Notes under the pieces: generated by a model | What the model saw: the letters and a program-made list of their open reading frames with translations, nothing else | Database searches by the model: none | What the model was told of the DNA's origin: nothing | Origin: Candidatus Cacconaster merdequi | GTDB taxonomy: Bacteria; Bacteroidota; Bacteroidia; Bacteroidales; UBA932 | Assembly: GCA_018064345.1 (NCBI GenBank) | Contig: JAGHVK010000016.1 | Coordinates: forward strand, 1 to 61,195 | DNA length: 61,195 nucleotides | Direction of reading: 5' to 3' | In this document: piece by piece, positions 47,699 through 56,726 of the stretch | Layout: each line of letters opens with the position of its first letter | Numbering within the stretch: position 1 is the stretch's first letter | Program-made: the position numbers and the translations under genes

Positions 47699-47723
47699 GC
47701 ATCATTTCAAAGCAGGTTCTTGT
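47699..47723 (+). repeat. Dispersed intergenic repeat, copy G
   Basis: GCATCATTTCAAAGCAGGTTCTTG, between the rpmH terminator and the NRPS promoter. Confidence 0.65.
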
Positions 47724-47733
47724 CCGGCAAAGA

Positions 47734-47760
47734 AAAAAAGACCAGCATTACTGCCGGTCT
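47734..47760 (-). terminator. Rho-independent terminator of rpmH
   Basis: Minus strand GACCGGCA-GTAA-TGCTGGTC followed by TTTTTTT. Confidence 0.8.
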
Positions 47761-47784
47761 TATACTGATGTCCGATATCTGCGA

Positions 47785-47937
47785 TTACCAGAGGTCCTCT
47801 GAAGATACGGTAAGTTTCTTGCGACCATGACGGCGGCGTGCAGCCAGTACGCGGCGTCCGTTAGGAGTTGACATTCTTTCACGGAAACCGTGTTTGTTGC
47901 GTCTCTTGCGTTGTGATGGTTGGAATGTACGTTTCAT
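47785..47937 (-). CDS. rpmH: 50S ribosomal protein L34 (absent from the ORF track because it is short)
   Basis: Minus-strand translation [50 protein letters not shown]. Confidence 0.97.
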   Translation of the reverse strand: MKRTFQPSQRKRRNKHGFRERMSTPNGRRVLAARRRHGRKKLTVSSEDLW

Positions 47938-47975
47938 ATTGTTTGTTTTTTATTTTTTCCTCTAATTCGGGAGCG

Positions 47976-48054
47976 CAAAGATAATGTATTCCTGCCAAAA
48001 AACAAATTTTATTTGTGGAATAATTCGGAGTTACGATATTTATACCTATTTTTG
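47976..48054. promoter_or_regulatory. Divergent -7 boxes for rpmH (minus) and polA (plus)
   Basis: CAAAGATA 47976..47983 (minus TATCTTTG); TATTTTTG 48047..48054. Confidence 0.5.
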
Positions 48055-48077
48055 CTTGCTGCAACAGGGTTCCCGAA

Positions 48078-50627
48078 ATGAAAAGACTCTTTCTTATTGA
48101 CGGTCACGCATTGATTTTCAAGATGTATTACGCATTCTTGAGAAAACCTATGGTCAATTCGAAGGGAGTGGATACCTCCATTCTTTTCGGTTTCACCAAG
48201 TATCTTCTCGAAATGATACAGAAAGAGAAGCCTACTCACATTGCCGTGATGTTCGATCCGCCCGCAAAGACTTTCCGGCACGAGCTGGACCCTTCGTACA
48301 AGGCGACCCGCAGTGCTGCTCCTGAGCTTGTCAAAGAGGCATTGGAACCTCTTTCCGACATAGTCGGGGCTTTGCGGATTCCGGTGCTGATGAAGCCCGG
48401 GTTCGAGGCTGATGACGTGATAGGGACTGTTGCCAAACGCTTCGCCTCAAGTGAATGTGATGTCTATATGGTGACTCCTGACAAGGATCTCGGACAGATT
48501 GTGGATGACCATATATTCCAGTACCGTCCCGGGAAGGGAGGCTCTGAAAGCGAGATTATCGGCAAGGATGAGATATGCAGTCACTATGGTATCACCCATC
48601 CTTCCCATGTGATTGATATCCTCACCATCTGGGGTGACGCATCGGACAATGTAAAGGGCGTGTCCGGTGTCGGAGAGGTGGGCGCACGAAAGCTTGTAGG
48701 AAAGTACGGTTCTGTCGAGAATATCCAAGCCCATCTTGATGAGCTGCCTGCAAAACAGCAGCAGTCATTCAGGGAAGCTGCCGGACATCTTCCTTTGAGC
48801 AAGACTCTCGTCACCATCCGAACTGACATCGAATTGGACGTGAAAGAAGATGATCTTCTGGTGGAAATCCCTGACATAGAGGCTATAGGAAGATTGTTCG
48901 ATCTCTACGAATTCAATTCTCTGCGAAATATCCTTCCGGAAGGATGCACTGTTGCTGCCGTGCCGAAGAAAGAGCTTGAATGTACCTGTGTTTCAGGCGA
49001 CAGGATTTTTTCTGCGGCAAGAGAGACCGGCAGGGTGGCTGTCAAATTGAATAATGACGTGATCCTTGCCTGCGGTAATGAATTCTGCCGTCTGACTATG
49101 GATGAGGCATCATCAATACTTTCGGATTCTTCTATTGACAAGATAGGGTTTTCTCTTAAGGACACTTCTGTCTGCGGGAATGTATATGACGTGGAGATAA
49201 TGCACTATCTCCTTAATCCTGAGCGTTCCCATAATCTTGATTCCATGGCGCGCGGGTATCTTGGGATTGAGATTGAAGACAAGGATACGCAGGGGCAGGG
49301 AATGCTGTTCGATTTCGAGGACAACAGGTCACCGCGCGAATGTGTCGCAGCCGGATTGGTTGAACCTTTTATCCGCAAGGAATTGCAGGATGAAGGGCTG
49401 TGGAACCTTTACACTGAGGTTGAGATGCCTTTGATCGGCGTACTCGCTGATATGGAAAAGACCGGCGTCAGGATTGATTCCGGAATGCTGATTGAGTACA
49501 GCCGCTCACTCGGCAAGGAACTTTCTGAAATAGAGTCCCGCGCAAGGCAGATGGCTGGTGAACCCACTCTCAATCTTTCATCGCCACGCCAGATAGGTCA
49601 GGTGCTCTTTGAGAAACTGAACATTGACCCTCGTGCCAGAAAGAACGGCAATGCCAACTACCATACTGACGAAGAGACTCTGACCGCACTTGCGGACCGG
49701 AATCCGATAATAGGTGAAATACTTGAGTTCCGGGCTGTCAAAAAGCTCATATCGACTTATCTTGACCCGCTTGTCAAAATGGCTGATGCCTCAGGAAAGG
49801 TGCATACTACTTTTACTCAGGCTCTTACTGCAACCGGCAGACTGAGTTCCCTCCAGCCGAACCTGCAGAACATCCCGATCCGCACGGAAAGGGGAATGAA
49901 GGTACGTGAGGCTTTTGTACCGAGCACTCCTGACGGATATATCGTATCAGCCGACTATTCTCAGATTGAACTCAGGGTAATGGCCCATCTGAGCGGTGAC
50001 CCTCATCTTACCGAAGGTTTCATAAATGGTGAGGATGTACACAGGGCTACTGCTGCCCGTATCTTCAATGTAGCTCTGGAAGATGTTTCCCCTGAGCAAC
50101 GCCGCAGGGCTAAGGTGGCAAACTTCGGCATCATATACGGAATGTCTGCTTTCGGACTTGCACAGAGGATGGAGATTCCGCGGTACGAAGCGAAGACATT
50201 CATCGAGGAGTATTTCCGTAACTACCCTCAGGTGAAAGCCTTCATTGACTCTTCAATAGAAAGTGCGAGGGAGAAAGGGTATGTTTCCACAGTTTTCGGC
50301 AGGAAGAGATTCCTTCCTGATATCAAATCCAGGAACCAGACTGTCAGGGGGCTCGCAGAGAGGAATGCCGTGAACGCTCCGATACAAGGGACTGCCGCGG
50401 ATATAATAAAGATGGCTATGGTGAATGTTTTCCGCCGTTTCAATGATGAAAAGCTCCATAGCAAGATGATACTTCAGGTACACGACGAGCTGATTTTCGA
50501 CGTGGTGGCCGGTGAACTCGAAAAGGTTATGGAAATCGTCAGACAGGAGATGGAAGGAGTCTGCCGTCTTTCTGTCCCTCTTACAGTTGAATGTGATTAT
50601 GGAAAGAACTGGAGAGAAGCGCACTGA
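48078..50627 (+). CDS. polA: DNA polymerase I
   Basis: 5'-nuclease MKRLFLIDGHALIFKMYYAF; polymerase motifs VSADYSQIELRVMAHLSGD, RRRAKVANFGIIYGMSAFGLAQ, QVHDELIFDV. Confidence 0.97.
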   Translation: MKRLFLIDGHALIFKMYYAFLRKPMVNSKGVDTSILFGFTKYLLEMIQKEKPTHIAVMFDPPAKTFRHELDPSYKATRSAAPELVKEALEPLSDIVGALRIPVLMKPGFEADDVIGTVAKRFASSECDVYMVTPDKDLGQIVDDHIFQYRPGKGGSESEIIGKDEICSHYGITHPSHVIDILTIWGDASDNVKGVSGVGEVGARKLVGKYGSVENIQAHLDELPAKQQQSFREAAGHLPLSKTLVTIRTDIELDVKEDDLLVEIPDIEAIGRLFDLYEFNSLRNILPEGCTVAAVPKKELECTCVSGDRIFSAARETGRVAVKLNNDVILACGNEFCRLTMDEASSILSDSSIDKIGFSLKDTSVCGNVYDVEIMHYLLNPERSHNLDSMARGYLGIEIEDKDTQGQGMLFDFEDNRSPRECVAAGLVEPFIRKELQDEGLWNLYTEVEMPLIGVLADMEKTGVRIDSGMLIEYSRSLGKELSEIESRARQMAGEPTLNLSSPRQIGQVLFEKLNIDPRARKNGNANYHTDEETLTALADRNPIIGEILEFRAVKKLISTYLDPLVKMADASGKVHTTFTQALTATGRLSSLQPNLQNIPIRTERGMKVREAFVPSTPDGYIVSADYSQIELRVMAHLSGDPHLTEGFINGEDVHRATAARIFNVALEDVSPEQRRRAKVANFGIIYGMSAFGLAQRMEIPRYEAKTFIEEYFRNYPQVKAFIDSSIESAREKGYVSTVFGRKRFLPDIKSRNQTVRGLAERNAVNAPIQGTAADIIKMAMVNVFRRFNDEKLHSKMILQVHDELIFDVVAGELEKVMEIVRQEMEGVCRLSVPLTVECDYGKNWREAH

Positions 50628-51207
50628 CAATCGTTCAGCATCCAAGGCCGCAGACGTGGCGCTTGTCGAAAGAGCGATAAATGAAGATCAAGGAGCTTTT
50701 GCCTCCTTGATGAACAAGTATCGTGACCCCCTGCTTTCACACATCCTCAAGTATGTTTCGATAATCGAGGATGCGGAGGATATCTGCCAGCGCAGCTTTG
50801 AGAAGGCATTTATGAATATCTCCCACTACAATAGGCAGTTCGCTTTCTCTACCTGGCTCTTCAACATTGCACAGAACGAGGCCATCGACCATCTTCGCCG
50901 GACCCGTAACTCCATCGCGTCGGTTTCAATAAGTTCGGACAACGATGTGCTGAAGGTTATGTCCGGTAGTACGCCTGAAGAGGATGTAATTGTGGATCAG
51001 GCCGTTGGACAGCTTATTGACAGCATATCCAATCTTCCGGAGGACTACAGCGTCGTAGCGCGGATGAGATTCATACAGGATTACTCCTACGAGGATATAG
51101 CACAGGAACTTGACATTCCATTGGGAACGGTCAAGACCAGAATAAACCGAGCACGGAAGATGCTCTTGAAAGTAGTTGACAACCCACGTGATGGAAAGGA
51201 TTCTTGA
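50599..51207 (+). CDS. ECF/sigma-70 family RNA polymerase sigma factor
   Basis: Region 2 DAEDICQRSFEKAFMNI...FSTWLFNIAQNEAIDHLRR; region 4 YSYEDIAQELDIPLGTVKTRINRARKML; start MERTGEKR overlaps the polA end. Confidence 0.93.
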   Translation: MERTGEKRTDNRSASKAADVALVERAINEDQGAFASLMNKYRDPLLSHILKYVSIIEDAEDICQRSFEKAFMNISHYNRQFAFSTWLFNIAQNEAIDHLRRTRNSIASVSISSDNDVLKVMSGSTPEEDVIVDQAVGQLIDSISNLPEDYSVVARMRFIQDYSYEDIAQELDIPLGTVKTRINRARKMLLKVVDNPRDGKDS

Positions 51208-51808
51208 ATATTTCCCATATCTTTCAGAAAGGCAGAAAGAACAGTTTGCAGCAATGGACTCTCTATACAGAGAGTGGAATGCAAGGATAAATGTGATATC
51301 CCGCAAGGATATGGATTCGCTTTATCTCCATCACGTGCTCCACTCACTTGCGATTGCCAAAGTTGTCAGTTTCGATTCAGGGGAGAGTGTTCTTGACGTG
51401 GGGACAGGCGGCGGTTTTCCCGGGATACCGCTTGCCGTGCTCTTCCCTGGGAGCAAATTCACACTTTGTGATTCAATCGGCAAGAAAATCAAAGTAGCTC
51501 AGGCTGTTGCCGAAGGCCTCGGACTTGAGAACGTCTCATTTTTCAATGGCCGTGCGGAGAATGCTGAAGGAAAATTCTCATACATTGTGTCGCGTGCGGT
51601 TACGGATCTCTCTTCCTTCTGCCCGTGGGTAAAGGGAAAGTATACGAAGGCAGTGCTTTATCTGAAGGGCGGCGACATTGATGGCGAGATTGCGGAGTGT
51701 GCGAGGCGTTGCAGGATGGATATCAACAAATTCTGTCAGTTCGACATTTCCGGCATCTTTGCCGATGAATATTTCAAGGAAAAGAAAATTATTGTCATTT
51801 CAGCGTGA
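51191..51808 (+). CDS. rsmG: 16S rRNA (guanine527-N7)-methyltransferase RsmG
   Basis: WNARINVISRKD, VLDVGTGGGFPGIPLAVLFP. Confidence 0.95.
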   Translation: MERILEYFPYLSERQKEQFAAMDSLYREWNARINVISRKDMDSLYLHHVLHSLAIAKVVSFDSGESVLDVGTGGGFPGIPLAVLFPGSKFTLCDSIGKKIKVAQAVAEGLGLENVSFFNGRAENAEGKFSYIVSRAVTDLSSFCPWVKGKYTKAVLYLKGGDIDGEIAECARRCRMDINKFCQFDISGIFADEYFKEKKIIVISA

Positions 51809-51826
51809 TTCTTTAACGAATATTGT

Positions 51827-51834
51827 TATATTTG
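51827..51834 (+). promoter_or_regulatory. -7 box upstream of the corA-nhaC-eamA gene cluster
   Basis: TATATTTG about 180 nt before the corA start. Confidence 0.45.
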
Positions 51835-52013
51835 CAGGATTATGCGTCAAACCGTTAAAATATGTGATTTCAGCATCGCTCGTTCCGGACAGAACCTGTC
51901 GAGGCTGACCCCTGTCTCCCGTGTGTCGTAGATGCCTGAGCCTGTGCTGAATTGAATCATTTCGCAGCAGGCTTCTGTTTCACGGAATTTATGATACACA
52001 AAATTACAGGAGG

Positions 52014-52961
52014 ATGATTCAAATCATATATATATCCAACGGCCGGACAGAGATGTCGGAGTCTGTTGACATCTTGAAGGAAATCAGCGTTTCAGATGCT
52101 TTGTGGCTTGATCTCTTCTCACCTACAGGAGATGAGAAGAGGGCAGTTGAGACTTTCCTTGACACAACATTGCAGAGCCGCGCACAAGCGGAGGAAATCG
52201 AGAGCTCTTCCCGCTATTCGGAAGATGCATCCTCAGTATTCATCAATACGAGTTTTCTTATACCTGGTCCGGAAAACTACAATATGGAGTCAGTTTCATT
52301 CATTCTTACCGAAAAGACTGTCACTTCCATCCGTCAGGTGCCTCTCCGCAGTTTCACCGACATACAGCGCAGAGCTATGTCCAACTTCAAGTCATATCCG
52401 ACCGGCTTCCATATACTGATTGGTATCCTGGAAAACAGAATCGACCTTGATGCTGATATGATTGAGCTGATGTCCAAGGAGATAGCGCAGTATAGCAAAA
52501 GGGTCAGCCTCGGTGAGGATGTGAATGAGGAGTTCCTTCTGGATATCAACCAGCTGCAGGAAAACACGATGCTGGTACGTGAGAATATCGTGGACAAGCA
52601 GCGGATGATTTCAAGCCTGCTCAAGAGCGACAAGACCCCGAAATCCGTAGTGAACAAATTGAACATCATACTCAAGGACGTCTCATCTCTGATAAACCAC
52701 ACGAATTTCAGTTTCGAACGTCTTGAATATCTTCAGAACACAGTTCTCGGTATCATCAACCTCGACCAGAACAAGATAATGAAGGTGTTCACCTTCGTCT
52801 CCCTTCTGCTGATGCCTCCGACACTGATAGCGAGCATATACGGAATGAACGTCAAGCTTCCTTTGATAGGAGGGAACTGGGATATAGCTGTCGTCGGGAG
52901 TGTGATGCTCATTTCAATAATCACTGCGCTCCTGATTTTCAGGCGCAGGAAAATGCTGTAA
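52014..52961 (+). CDS. CorA-family magnesium/divalent-cation transporter
   Basis: C-terminal LLLMPPTLIASIYGMNVKLP (GMN motif) and two TM helices. Confidence 0.93.
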   Translation: MIQIIYISNGRTEMSESVDILKEISVSDALWLDLFSPTGDEKRAVETFLDTTLQSRAQAEEIESSSRYSEDASSVFINTSFLIPGPENYNMESVSFILTEKTVTSIRQVPLRSFTDIQRRAMSNFKSYPTGFHILIGILENRIDLDADMIELMSKEIAQYSKRVSLGEDVNEEFLLDINQLQENTMLVRENIVDKQRMISSLLKSDKTPKSVVNKLNIILKDVSSLINHTNFSFERLEYLQNTVLGIINLDQNKIMKVFTFVSLLLMPPTLIASIYGMNVKLPLIGGNWDIAVVGSVMLISIITALLIFRRRKML

Positions 52962-52971
52962 GAAAAATTCT

Positions 52972-54420
52972 ATGAAAAAACCGTCGCTGTTCGTATCACT
53001 CATCCCTTTCGCTTTGCTGATAGCAATGCTTGTCCTCTCTTCGATGATTTTCGGGGACAATATGTCATCAGGACCGTCGCAGGTATCTCTTCTTACAGGA
53101 GCGATGTTTGCTTCATTGATAGGAGTATATTTCCTCAAGGTTCCCTGGTCTGAGTTCGAGGAACACATAGGACGGAATTTCAAGGATACATCAATCCCTT
53201 TTATCATTGTGATTATGGTAGGAGGATTGAATGCTTCCTGGATGCTGTCCGGCGTTGTGCCGACTATCATCGTTTACGGCCTCAAGGTAATCAGCCCCAA
53301 GATTTTTCTGGCTGCCACGTTCCTGCTCTGCGGAGTCGTCAGTATAATGTTGGGAAGTTCCTGGACTACAGTGGGTACAATAGGGCTTGCCATGTTCGGT
53401 GCAGGGAAGATTATCGGTCTTCCGTCAGAATGGCTCGCAGGCTCCATCATATCCGGCGCTTATCTTGGTGACAAACTTTCTCCTTTGAGCGATACTACTA
53501 TCATGGCATCTTCGATAGTTGGCGTGGATTTGTACAAGCACATCAGGTATATGCTCATCACCACGATTCCGGCAGTATTGATAGCTCTGGCCGTATTTCT
53601 GGTTGTCGGGTTCACTTTTCCGGTGAACGACAGCGCTTCCGTAGCCTATCAGGTCAATGTCTTGCACGACTCGTTCAATATATCACCATGGCTTCTCCTG
53701 ATACCTATATTCACTATCGTTCTGCTTGTCAGGAGGGTGAATGTTCTTGTGACACTGCTATCGTCTTCCCTGATAGCCGCAGTCGTGACTTGTCTGGCGC
53801 AGCCGATGGTTATGAGCCAGATAGGGGACACATCTTCAGTCTGTCCTGTTTTCCGGAATGTGGTGCAGATACTTGCAATGCCTAATACGGTGGTGACTCA
53901 GAGCGATATGATTAACTCCCTCGCGTCCACGGGAGGAATGGCCAAAATGCTCAATACAGTATGGCTGATAATGAGCCTGCTTGTTTTCGGAGCTACTATG
54001 TCTGCGAGCGGAATGCTCTCAACGATAACTACTTACATTCTGAAGGCAGCCAAGACCACTTTCTCTCTTGTCGCTGCTACGATGGCTTCCTGCCTCTGCT
54101 GCGAATTTGTGCTTTCAGACCAGTACACCTCAATCATCATTCCTGGAAACATGTTCAAGGATGCCTACCGTAAACGTGGACTTGCTCCTGAAGTCCTCAG
54201 CCGCACGGTGGAGGATTGCGGAACCACCTGCTCCGTGCTCGTGCCGTGGAACAGCTGCGGTGTAATGCAGTCAAGCCTTCTCGGTGTCGCTACGCTGGCT
54301 TACGCCCCGTACTGTATTTTCAACATCGCATCTCCTGTCATGGGATTGATAATCACCGCGATAGGATATAAGATACATAAAATCGACGATACTGCGTCCG
54401 ATACAACTGACGAAAATTAA
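52972..54420 (+). CDS. Na+/H+ antiporter NhaC family
   Basis: GSSWTTVGTIGLAM, GAYLGDKLSPLSDTTIMA, VEDCGTTCSVLVPWNSCGV. Confidence 0.92.
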   Translation: MKKPSLFVSLIPFALLIAMLVLSSMIFGDNMSSGPSQVSLLTGAMFASLIGVYFLKVPWSEFEEHIGRNFKDTSIPFIIVIMVGGLNASWMLSGVVPTIIVYGLKVISPKIFLAATFLLCGVVSIMLGSSWTTVGTIGLAMFGAGKIIGLPSEWLAGSIISGAYLGDKLSPLSDTTIMASSIVGVDLYKHIRYMLITTIPAVLIALAVFLVVGFTFPVNDSASVAYQVNVLHDSFNISPWLLLIPIFTIVLLVRRVNVLVTLLSSSLIAAVVTCLAQPMVMSQIGDTSSVCPVFRNVVQILAMPNTVVTQSDMINSLASTGGMAKMLNTVWLIMSLLVFGATMSASGMLSTITTYILKAAKTTFSLVAATMASCLCCEFVLSDQYTSIIIPGNMFKDAYRKRGLAPEVLSRTVEDCGTTCSVLVPWNSCGVMQSSLLGVATLAYAPYCIFNIASPVMGLIITAIGYKIHKIDDTASDTTDEN

Positions 54421-54426
54421 TCTACC

Positions 54427-55326
54427 ATGTGGGTCTGGGCTGCTGTCCTTTCCGCCGCTTTGCTCGGCATTTATGAGGTCGCCAAGAAACGCGCCTCTAC
54501 AGAAAACGGAGTTTTGCACGTGCTGCTTTATGCAACCGCACTCGGCGCTCTCTTTTTCCTTCCTCTGATTCTTTCCTCCATCTTCGGATGGGGAATTGCT
54601 GAAGGGACCGTATTCTCTCTTGAGAAAGGGACCCTTGAGGATCATCTGTTGATTCTGACCAAGTCTCTGATAGTCACTGTTTCATGGATTCTTGGCCTGT
54701 ATGCTTTGAAGAATCTTCCGATAACTACAGCCGGTACTATCAAGGCTTCGCGCCCTGTATTCGTACTTCTGGGCTCAATCCTGATCTTCGGGGAGAGGCT
54801 CAATGTCTGGCAGTGGGTGGGAGTTGTCATAGCGATTGTCGCTCTCTTCCTGCTGAGCGTCTCCAGCAAGAAGGAAGGTGTTGATTTTGCCCACAACAAG
54901 TGGATAGTGTGTATGTTCGGCTCTGTTCTGTCCGGTGTGATAAGCGCACTGATAGACAAGAAGATAATGGCTTGGATGTCTCCTATATTCGTGCAGAGCT
55001 GGTGCAATTTCTACATTGCCATTATGATGGCCGTGATCGTGATTGTCTGCCGTTTCTCCAAGAGCAGGCTTTACGAACATTTCCACTGGGATTGGACAAT
55101 CCTCTGGATTGCCGTCTTCCTGACCTGTTCGGACTTTCTCTATTTTTACTCGCTGCAGGATGGCAGTGCGATGATTTCGGTCGTTTCCCTTCTCAGAAGA
55201 TGCTCTGTGATAGTAACCTTCATTGCAGGTGCAATCCTTTTCAAGGAACACAACCTCAAATCCAAGGCGCTGGAACTCTTACTTCTTCTTGCCGGAGCGG
55301 CCATTCTTGTGTTCGGTTCCTGCTGA
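54427..55326 (+). CDS. EamA/DMT-family transporter
   Basis: Ten hydrophobic segments; TAGTIKASRPVFVLLGSILIFGERLNVWQWVGVVIAI. Confidence 0.88.
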   Translation: MWVWAAVLSAALLGIYEVAKKRASTENGVLHVLLYATALGALFFLPLILSSIFGWGIAEGTVFSLEKGTLEDHLLILTKSLIVTVSWILGLYALKNLPITTAGTIKASRPVFVLLGSILIFGERLNVWQWVGVVIAIVALFLLSVSSKKEGVDFAHNKWIVCMFGSVLSGVISALIDKKIMAWMSPIFVQSWCNFYIAIMMAVIVIVCRFSKSRLYEHFHWDWTILWIAVFLTCSDFLYFYSLQDGSAMISVVSLLRRCSVIVTFIAGAILFKEHNLKSKALELLLLLAGAAILVFGSC

Positions 55327-55773
55327 TGATTCCTTCAGGGCGGATTCTGAACCGCTGAAAATGAAATTCACCTCGTCCTTGCTGATCAGGCGCATAGATG
55401 TCAGCAGCAGTATTATCGCAATCACCGGGAAGATGGCTGCAATGGAAAGCGTGTATTGCGATGAAAGTGTGTAGCCGTCAAAACGTATCAGGAAGAATTC
55501 CGCCAGAATCCATAACTGATAGAATCCCAACATTATGGAGGTGAGCAGGCAGAGCCTCATCTGAAGGATTCTCTTCTTGAAGTAGAATATCGTGAATGTG
55601 GAGAGCATAAACGTCGTGAAGGTGAAGAGAAGGAACTGTATCCTTTCGTGAAAGAAGATGGCGAACCTCTCTCCTGATTCAATGTCTTGTGTATGGCACA
55701 TCTCCATCCAGAACATCTGGAAGAGCAGAATCGCTGCCGCGGCTATCAGCACTGTTTGGAATCTTTTCCACAT
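55279..55773 (-). CDS. DUF4293-type membrane protein
   Basis: MWKRFQTVLIAAAAILLFQMF, four TM helices; typical Bacteroidetes family. Confidence 0.75.
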   Translation of the reverse strand: MWKRFQTVLIAAAAILLFQMFWMEMCHTQDIESGERFAIFFHERIQFLLFTFTTFMLSTFTIFYFKKRILQMRLCLLTSIMLGFYQLWILAEFFLIRFDGYTLSSQYTLSIAAIFPVIAIILLLTSMRLISKDEVNFIFSGSESALKESSAGTEHKNGRSGKKK

Positions 55774-55793
55774 GGCTCTTTGTATTTGTTTGG

Positions 55794-55821
55794 CAAAAGT
55801 AGGAAAAAAGCAGTAATTTTG
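55794..55821. promoter_or_regulatory. Divergent -7 boxes for the DUF4293 gene (minus) and nucleoside phosphorylase (plus)
   Basis: CAAAAGTA 55794..55801; TAATTTTG 55814..55821. Confidence 0.5.
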
Positions 55822-55829
55822 GGAAAGAA

Positions 55830-56726
55830 ATGAACAAGATGGATAATAAGATACTTCAACCTATTGCTGAGTCGGAACTGATAATCAATGATGACGGCTC
55901 TGTGTTCCATCTTCACCTTTTGCCTGAAGATATTGCCGACAACCTTGTGATAGTGGGAGATCCGGGGCGGGTGGATATGATAGCCGCTCACTTCGATGCA
56001 ATTGATCTTGTAAAGCAGAACCGTGAATTCCGTACAGTCACAGGATGGTATAACGGTGTTCGTGTCACGGCTCTTTCCCACGGAATAGGTACGGACAACA
56101 TTGATATAGTGATGACTGAACTCGATGCACTCGCAAACATTGATTTGAGGACCAGAATCCCGAAAGAGCAGCATCGCAGGCTCAGGATATTGAGAATAGG
56201 TACTTGTGGCGCAATACAGCCTGACATAGAACTCGGCAGTTACATCTTCTCTGAGGTTTCCGTCGGCATTGACGGTGTGATGAACTGGTACAGCGATGCT
56301 TCAAGGTATATGCTCAAGGATTTTGAGGCGGCCTTCGTAGAACATATGTCCTGGCCGGAACGCTTTGCAAAGCCCTATTTTGTCAAGTCGAGTGAATTGT
56401 TCGCTGAAAGGTTCCGCGGTTGGACTGTTAAAGGTATGACAGTCTCAGCTCCGGGTTTCTACGGGCCTCAAGGCCGTTCGGTAAGGATGGGACTTACCGT
56501 GCCCGACCTCGTGGCGAAGTTCGAATCGTTCCGGTATGCTGGCTATCGTGTGACGAATATCGAAATGGAGAGCTCTGTACTTGCCGGTATGGCCTCCGTT
56601 CTCGGTCACGATGCCGGAACTGTATGCCTGGCAGTGGCAAACCGTCACAGACAGGATATCAATCCTGATTACAAGCCGTTGATGGACAAATTGCTGGTTA
56701 AATCAATGGATATACTTTTCAAGTGA
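55830..56726 (+). CDS. Nucleoside phosphorylase (uridine/purine phosphorylase-like)
   Basis: LVIVGDPGRVDMIA, SHGIGTDNIDIV, RIGTCGAIQ, NIEMESSVLAGMAS. Confidence 0.92.
   Translation: MNKMDNKILQPIAESELIINDDGSVFHLHLLPEDIADNLVIVGDPGRVDMIAAHFDAIDLVKQNREFRTVTGWYNGVRVTALSHGIGTDNIDIVMTELDALANIDLRTRIPKEQHRRLRILRIGTCGAIQPDIELGSYIFSEVSVGIDGVMNWYSDASRYMLKDFEAAFVEHMSWPERFAKPYFVKSSELFAERFRGWTVKGMTVSAPGFYGPQGRSVRMGLTVPDLVAKFESFRYAGYRVTNIEMESSVLAGMASVLGHDAGTVCLAVANRHRQDINPDYKPLMDKLLVKSMDILFK

Noticed and set aside
51835-52013. M-box (Mg2+) riboswitch before corA
   Set aside because: I could not find the conserved M-box core sequence; kept only as an unclassified leader.
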